64,000 bases of DNA, taken from the NCBI GenBank assembly GCA_000226015.1, contig JH153212.1, positions 604,518-668,517 of the forward strand, given 5' to 3'. Below the pieces are notes generated by a model. The model searched no databases. It was not told where the DNA came from and was given only the letters and a program-made list of their open reading frames with translations. How positions within the stretch are numbered: position 1 is the stretch's first letter; every line of letters begins with the position of its first letter. Below are positions 52,101 through 61,100 of the stretch, one piece after another. Source of the DNA: Mnemiopsis leidyi. Its lineage: Eukaryota; Ctenophora; Tentaculata; Lobata; Bolinopsidae. The position numbers were made by a program, and so were the translations under genes.

Positions 52101-55100
52101 GAGGAATACGGAAAAGTTTCGGCGAGAAATACTGAAGTAATATTGATATTCACTGAGCTCTAGAGTAAACAAGTACTTTACCAGTATTTTCAGAAAAGTC
52201 GAGAGGCTCGCTGTAAATGGCGGATCCCCGAGTATAGAACACTCTCTTCAACTCGGGCTCGACAATCAGGTTCTTTATACCCGGTCTAGGGATCCTGATC
52301 TTGTCGGACGGATCATCTTTATTGATCCTTATGATGGAGATACCGGATACGTAGGTGATGTAAGTGTTGCCGTCAACAAGGGTGGAACTTGCTGTGTCTA
52401 ATTCATCTTCATCTTCCTCGTCTGGGCAAACAGAAATGTGATACTGATAGTTAGAGTTTTATTAACAAATTTATCTTAACAGTTCATGCAATCATGAAAT
52501 ATTTCCGATCGCGCTGATTACTGCAGATTTTGGCAATTTGCCAGAGGCAATTAGTAAGCAAGGAGAGTATACAGTACCTGGTTCCTGCACACATTCCTTT
52601 CTTTCGTAGACAGGGTGATCGGTACCAGGAAGGGGTCTGCCCATCTTATCTACACATTTACACACTGCTTCCCGGCACTAGAGGAGGGGGTTGATGAGGG
52701 TTTTATTTATTTAAAATTTTCGATATCGCTAAAAACAGTTTTAAAGCAACTCCAGTGAGCCTGTGTAAGGGTTTGTATAATTAACTTGAGTGATCGTTAA
52801 ATTTGTTTTACTTTTAAAGTGGCCCTGGCAAAGTCAACCTATTTGTGATGCATTCTTTTACAAATTTAAAAACGGTTTTTGATTTTTTTAATGATTTTTA
52901 AACATATCTCGAAAATCTTTTGAAAACTTTTTTGTTTTTTCTTTGTAATTATAAGTTTTGCAGCTTATAATTACTTTATAATTTTTCACTTAAGACATAG
53001 TTTTTATTTTCAAAAATCAATTTCCTGTTAAAATCCGGCAAATCGTTTTGAAACCCGACCTAAACTGGAACTGGGTTTTGAAGCCGGAACCGGATTCAGT
53101 CGGATATTCAGTCGGTTTCTAAAATTGACGTAATCGAAAAAATCGAGAACATTGACTCAGCCTGATGAACATGATTGCAGAGCTTCTAGAATAGAAGGTC
53201 CTGCTTACTTGTCGAGGTTTGAAAAAGCCTTCTTCAGTACAGTCTGGTAAATGACGTCCCATCAGCATCATACTACCGCCCATATTTGCGTTGAAGTTGG
53301 GGGTATTACTTATCTCAGTCAGAATCTTACAGGGATTGTCGAACTCGCTGCTACCTGAGCCGAGTTTTCATAAATAACTCTAGATCGGCAGTGACTTCAA
53401 CCTAGCTTAAGTGGCAGGGTCAGGGTTTTAGGTTACTGAGAAAGACGAATACAAAAGCATGAAAAGGTGTGCCTGAAGCCAGTACCTGATTGTAGCAGGA
53501 CGAAGGAGTTGGTTCCAGCTGGCAGCTCCAAGGTGGACCGCTCATCAGTCAACGTGTCGAGAACTTGAACTGTGGTGGTTTTTGGGGCGGTTTTGTAGTA
53601 AACCTTCCCGGAGATGTACTGCAGTTCATATGTCGGGGTTTCCTCTATCAGGCTGGGGAAAGTAAGTGAGGACTATGATCTAGTTCCTAATGCCTACCGT
53701 CAACGCAGTTAAAACTGGACATGTTTTTTTGAAAAAAAAGGCTGCAAGGGAAGATTATGACTTGAAACACGGTTCTAAAAGACTGGTTCCCAAGACCACC
53801 TACCGCGGCCGGCTTTTTCCCGAGGGAAGCAGGTAAAGTCCTTCAGCGCTGCCAATGTAGTAAACTTTGTTGAGAGGATCGTAGGCAAAAGATGTTATCT
53901 CCTGGGGCACAACACCAAACAGTTTCAATGTTTGGACCGGATTTCTAACATCAGCTTCGTATAGGAACATGCCTTCGGAGTAAACTAGCATGCTGAAATA
54001 ATATCTAGTAATCCTGGAAAATTTATACACGGAGCAGTTTTAAGGAAACTCAGAAAGTTTAACAAAATAACTTTTTCATTTACCGTAGCAGTAACTCAAG
54101 TATACGAGTCTGAAATTCTGTTGACTCACCTGTCTATAATTTGCATCTGAGAAGGATTTCGTCCTTGCAACAGAACCTCGGGTTGCACCATGGGTCTCCC
54201 CTGATTCAGGGATATTCTGTTGACAGTCCGGGCCTGCTTGTCTGCATAATACACTAATCTGTCCTTGCCTGGGTGGTAATAAGAATAGGTTTTACGTAGC
54301 ATTTTATTTTACGGTCAAAGTATTTGTGAAGACAACTTTAAATACAAATTCAAGGATTCACCCCAACCTTAACATTAAAGCTAAACGGTGTCTCCGCAGA
54401 TTGACTTACCTTGAACAGCAATAGAGCCGACTTCACCGATACCTCCGACAAATTGCTGTGGTCCTAAGCTCTCAACTGAAATTATCTAGGATAAGTTGGA
54501 GAAATTTTCCGTAGTAGCGATGGGCTCTATTGAATAGACCGTCCATTCTGAATAGCACAATAGCTCACTAGCTCAATCACTTGAATATTACAATCTTCCC
54601 CGGTTGAGTATATTCTAATCAATGTTACAGCAAATTTTATGCTATTCCGTGTTGCATCTGTTCACTCGACTCGAGAAGCGTCCGTTGACTACTTGACTCT
54701 GCAGTGGACACAGCGGAGTCAAGAACTCTAACTTAACAATGACTAGCTTGAGCACGATATTCGATGTTGCTTCGTCATTGTATTGCTTTGTTGCTGTCTG
54801 GGCTTAACCTGGTGATTCACCAAATAAACTTACTTAACCGTCACAATTTTTATCTCGGCTCAATTCAAGTCTCTTAGAACTTTTGCACAATGATGAAGCA
54901 TCTGTTGTTGTTGGCAACTTTTACTGGGATCGTAACTGGATATTGTGGCCCAAAGGCGGAGAGAAAATTCGAAGTTCTACTGAGGCCGGAACCAAGAGTG
55001 GAAATCGAGCTTGGAGATACGATATCCCTGGTGTGTGCTGCTCATGGGCACAACATGATGGATCCGCTTGTCTACTGGGTTAAGGGCATCGGGCCCGACC

Positions 55101-58100
55101 TCAATGAAGAAGGAAAGCGTATGGGACCAACAGCTGTGGGAAAGTCGACGTTTTATATCGAGAAAGCGGAAAAGGAGGACATAGATAACTACAAGTGTGT
55201 AATCGAAGACTGCTGCTCGGGAAACAAAGAAGAAATAACGGTGGAGATCCTGGTGCCGGAGGAAACCTGCCAGGATGTGTACGGAGTGGGCCATGTCGTG
55301 TTTGGTGCAACTTGGGTCTTCAGAAACTGGACGGCGGCAATTGCTGACTGTGAGTCAAAAGGATTGGAGCTGGCTCTCCCGAAGAATGAGGAAGAGAATG
55401 CTCAACTGCAAAGAGACCTGCAAGCTTCCTTCGAGACCCATCCTAATGCTGCCAAATTTGCTCATGAGAACTGGTGCTGGATAGCAGCTACAGATGAAGA
55501 GACTGAAGACACATGGCTCGCAGTCAAAGATAACGAACCTTTGACCTACTTCAACTGGGACAAGAAGCAGCCCGACAACAAGGACCTGCCGCTGCTGCAA
55601 AAAGGAAAAAATCAAAACATAGTAGGGAACAGTAACCTCGCTAGAACACAGAATGTGGCTGGCATTCACCGGGGAACGGGAATGTGGGACGACTCTTTTG
55701 TTCATTACAAGAGACCGTACGCTTGCCTGTGTCCTACCGACTAACTGACACTGACAGTTAGATGTTGAAGATTTTTATTTTTCTTGTAAGAGTCTTCTCC
55801 TAGTGTTTACAATTGATATTGACGGAGGCGTCGCTTTAGAGCTTTAAGCAATTTTCACGGTTTTGACAGAGTCCTTAATTTTCTTTAACTTCATGAGGTA
55901 AATCTTAAAATTCCACTTAACCTGTGATTCTATTTGAATTATTTTGGATTCACATACAATCACCTAAAAATGAACTATGTTTTGTTCTCTTTCTAAATAC
56001 TATTGATTAGCACTAACTGTTAACGAAAGCACGGATACACAATTGCCAAATTTGTGAAAAAAAACTCATTCACTTCCCATGTTAGGAGAAGAAACAAAAA
56101 GCAATCTTGTGCTAACATAACCTTTGTAAAAAGTGCTTACTATTCTTGGTGGCAAAAGCCAAAGGAACTCTGTATATAGATGTTTTCTCAGGGTCCACAA
56201 AGTAGAATACTCTTGTAACTGGATCAGCAATAATTTGAGAAGGCGTGAACTTTAATTCCATAGAGCGGGTGTCTTCAGGGTCGTCGATAGCTGTTCTAAA
56301 CAGCATGTCATCACCCAGACCAACAGCGTAAATAGTCCGGTTGAGCATGTGTACATCGGGTCCGGGCTTCCTCATTGCTGAGAAAACACGTTTTAAGAAG
56401 GTTTAAACTACAACATTGAAAAACGCAGAAAGTATGAAAGTAGAAACTTTATCCACGACAACCAGAACCACTTTTACCAGACCAGACATAGACTTACCAC
56501 TTCTCTTGCAATTAAGGACATCAAACTTGTTGTGCTCGGTATTAGGAATGACCCGACCATCAGGTCTGACACAGTAACACTTGGACTCCCCACACTGTCT
56601 AGGAGAGAAACGTCCCCTCTCTGTGCAGTCTGGTTGAGAAGAAGCTACCCCGTCCAGGAGGTTTGTTAGTAGGGTGCAGGGCTGGTTGTTCTGTGCTAAT
56701 TCACCTTAATTTTAGTTTGTGAGATATTTACGGAAACAAGGAATGATGAACATTAACAACTTGAACACAGTTGGCGAATTATTCAATAAACTGGTGATAT
56801 TTTGCTTCTGAAACCTACCAACGGGTACAATGACAAAAGATTTTGGAATTTCATCCAGCATGATGTCAACATTGGAGTTAGGCTTTTTTGACTCGAGGTC
56901 AAACTCTCGAATTTGGTTCCCGGCATTATAGTATAGAGATCTTCCTGTTGCGAAAACGGTTGACGTGGCAGCGATTTCAGAAACATCTGGGACGTCTCTG
57001 AAATTAGTACAGTTGTTTTGTTAATCATTTTGCCAAAGGCAAACGTTGAGGGTAAAATCAAATTTCATTATTTCATGTTACATTTTAGTTTTGGTGATCA
57101 GAAATTTTGAATATTGGTTCCTTTACCGTCAAATTATCCTGAAAAGCGGTCTATTAATCATAGATATTCGAATTCGGCTTTGCCAAATTGACGCACCCAA
57201 AGTCTAAACCTACCTTAAATTTAAAGAGTCGTCCGAGGATCCTAGTTGACCGTCCCGGGTGAAGAATACTATTTTCTCGGGACCAACAGTGACCTTGGTG
57301 GCTTGATCAGGCAGGGTAAAGAGAGTAGTGGGAGATCCAGTAGGGGACATTTCCTTCACCTCGTCTCCCTCCATCCAGTACAACATCCTGAGGAATTTGG
57401 AGTATAGCTACATCTGCAAGTGTACATGTGAACAAACAGCTGTAGGCACATATTGTAAGAGTTATTCGGATTTTCTCAAGACTATTATACAAAACGAACG
57501 TTACGAAATACCTTGATTGTGGGCGATAAGATAGTTGTCTGGGACTTCTCAAGTCAGTGAGGACAGTCTCCGGTGTCTTCCCGGGAATAACTTTCATCAG
57601 AGAGTTCTTTGCAAAGTCCAGATAGTACAAAACATTGTCTTGGCTATCCAAAGCCAATCCAGAAACCTTTCCAAGACCACTTGCAATTGTAACAGGCATT
57701 GCTGAGAAAGTATGGAAACAAGTTAGGATGAGGTGTCAAGGTTGCTTAATTTTGTTTAGTTTCTCGACTGATAAAATAGAAAAAATATTCAGTTTGTGTC
57801 ATGACCTTACAGAAAAGAACAAGTTATTTATCAATTCACACACAGTACCTGCTGGTGTGTCAAAAGCGAGGGGTTCCCTAACTATTTTCTTATCATTCTC
57901 AGTGGAGTAGTACATCATTAAAGACTTGGGGTCGACTGCAAGATTATTTGCTCCAGGCCTTGTAATCATAACTTTAGTTCCATCATCGGGTTCATATAGA
58001 TTTACTCTCACAATCTTGTTGCCAGCAGTGTAAACAACATATTTGGTAGATTTCAGCCTAGACTGAGCTGTTTTTCCAGGCTTGTAGGGAACAAACTCGA

Positions 58101-61100
58101 CCTCTTCGCCAGGGGTGTCTGGTTTTCGTGATCCTCCATCTTCTCCGTCCGTTTCTTCAGTAGAACTAGAAGCTGAGGAGAAAAATTGACACTCAAGTTT
58201 CCCCCATGATTCATAATAACATAGGCAGGGGGTTGACATTAAGTATACATATAGTCAAACTATTCCAACTATTTTAAAGGAGCTACATATCTGAAATCTA
58301 GCATAACTTACGAATAGCAGTGGGCGATAATCCAGAAACAGGTACATTTGCCTCCCGAATAAGTGTTGCTCTGCCAGATCTAGGAGAAAAGCTGAATATC
58401 TTTTTGCCGGTAGCATAGAAGACACGCCCCTGCGATGCTCTAATCGCAGTGATGGGTTCTTCGGACATCATCACTGTCTGTGGTTCATTTCCACGTCTTA
58501 AGCGCTGAATTTTCCTCCCCTGGACATCATTCGGGTAAAAAGTAAAGAAACAAAATGTTTTGACGGCATCAATATCTGAAGAAATTGGCTTTAGAGCAAT
58601 TAATTTTTGTTGAGTCGTGCTCTATCATAATCAAATTTTGTATACTACAACTTATACCTCAGCGATAAAGTACACATCATTTTGGGGACTGTAGGTGAAG
58701 AGTTTTGTTTGTTGTACTTGTGGGTAGCCGGTTATTCTTCTTGGTTCGGATCCCTGGTCATCGCCCTCAAACAATGTGAAGTAGGGTCCATCGCCTTCAG
58801 CCCAGATCAGTTTCCCTCCTAGGGTAAAAAGAATAATAACTGCGTCAAATTACATGAGTGATATTTTACATTAGTGTCTTCAAAATGAATAGAATTCAGT
58901 CATTACAGTTGTATTTTTCAAAAAGATAAACTAATCGAAAAACCTTTTGGTACTAAAGACATATCTTTCACAAGTCCCCTATCTTGATAAATCCTCTTCG
59001 GCCTTCGTGGACCAAGAAGGAAGTCGATTACATTAATGGTCCCCTGGAATATTTTCCAACTTATGTATTGAAAATTTGTTAGAATTAATTTCCTCTGGGA
59101 TCTAACTGATCGACCAGGTGTTTCAAAAACAGATATCATGAAGTTTGGTTTTAACTTACTTCCTCCGGATCCGACCAAATGAGCCTTTGAGTTTCAGGAT
59201 TGTACACAAGGTCCCCTATTTCGGAAACTGTAACTGGCAATTCGATAGATGCATCTGAGGCGAGAAGTTAAAGTGAATTTCAAAAATTTGATACATCTCT
59301 CGATCAATAAGAAATTTTCGGTCTCGCCTGTGCAAGCTTTGAGTTCGATTACGGGAAATGAAATATTTTCTAAAACGTCAGACTAACTTCGGTTCTCATT
59401 TGTTGCAACAACAATATGATTAGCATAACCTTAAACGTCCTGTTTATCATCAAAATATCAAAGAAAGCCATCTTTACTACACCTAATCTGCGCAACCATC
59501 AATTCACTTACCTACCGCAAGTACGAAATTTACATACCAAGCCCACTTTCCGAGTTATCAAGGTTTGCAGGTTCCTGGTAAAGTTGATAAAGGCGACCTT
59601 TCCTCTTAAAGTAGTACATAACATTAGACGACCTGTCCACAACAAACTTATCTGCGTCCTGTCGCGTCAGCAGATCTGGGATCAGAGTTAAATTTTACAG
59701 AGACGGAAGTAGCTTCAAGAAAAGATCGACACAAGTAAGCTTCAACTTCAAGTTAAGTAACTTCTGCCTGATCATTGACCATTCATTAGATTTGGCAACA
59801 TAAGAAATCAAACATTTCAGTGTGACCGATGGAAATTTTCTGCAGAAAATCTGAGTTAAGTCAACACTCGACATCAAATCTCACCTGGTTTGTCTTCTTT
59901 TTGGAGTGACATTCTCAAAACCCCATTGGGAACTCTGGAGTAGATAAATGGTTTGGGGTTTCTTGAAGGCCGTCTTGAGGATGTGGTCGTGAAGCTTGAT
60001 ATTGGAAGGCGTGTTTGGAGGACGGGTTTGGGAGGGTCACGACGTATAATGTTAAACTTCATGACCTGGGAGAAAATTTAGGGTTATCAGATCTACATAG
60101 AAAAAACAGTTGATAGTTCATGCATAATATAGTAAGATTGTGATTTTTTGTGTTCATAGGAATGATCGTTTGTCATTTACCGTTCCACTTTCAGATTGGA
60201 AAAACAGGGTATCGTCAGCTCCTGACCAAATTGAACCATCTTTGATTCCACCTTCAAAATCCAGAAGATCTGAAACTCTGCCCTCCCTATCAATTCCTCT
60301 AATAACACGACCGTCTATCAAGACGTATCTTTTGAAGGTACTCGCGCGGGAGGGAAGTTGATCAGTCACAGTTACCATCTCTAAATCATCTCCCATCACA
60401 CTTCCTCGTTCTAGCTCACCATCTCTATTTATCCAGTAAAGTTTCCTGCAAAAACGGGTTGTGAAATTTCATGACTGGGATATTTACTGACACATTCCCT
60501 CTTCTTATAATGCCAGCATTGACCAAACAAGCTTATTGACTTTCGCCGATTTGCAGTATCACTGTACCTGGTGGACTTATCGAAAGTCAATTTAGTTGGG
60601 CTATCAAGTCCTCTGAACAGCACCTCCCTATCTCCGTTACTGATCCGCTCAATCTTGTTATCACTGTCAGCCCAGAAGACCGCATCTGTTTCTGAGTCCA
60701 CCACCATACTACTGATGACGGCCGATGGCAGTCGAACGATAGTGCTTGGCTCGCCTTCAACAATATCCCCCATTTTAAGGTATGTAGCCTCCATCATGAT
60801 CGCTTTGCGGTCAGGTGATAAGTAGTAAACTTTGCGATTTAGAGTGTCCAAGTTGAATCTGCGCATAGATATTCATAAAGTTTTAAATCAGGTATTTAAA
60901 TGCTCATCAATTGAGCAAAATTGATTATGACGAATTTATAAATAAATTGAACTAACATACAGGCCACATCTTAGTGCTATTTTCAAATAGTCTTACTCAG
61001 TTATGTTAGGTCTGTTGAGGACTTTGCTTTGAACTGGATTGTCCAAGTTATAGAATTCGATGCCACCATCACTCGAGTAAATGGCATAACTATCAGATCC

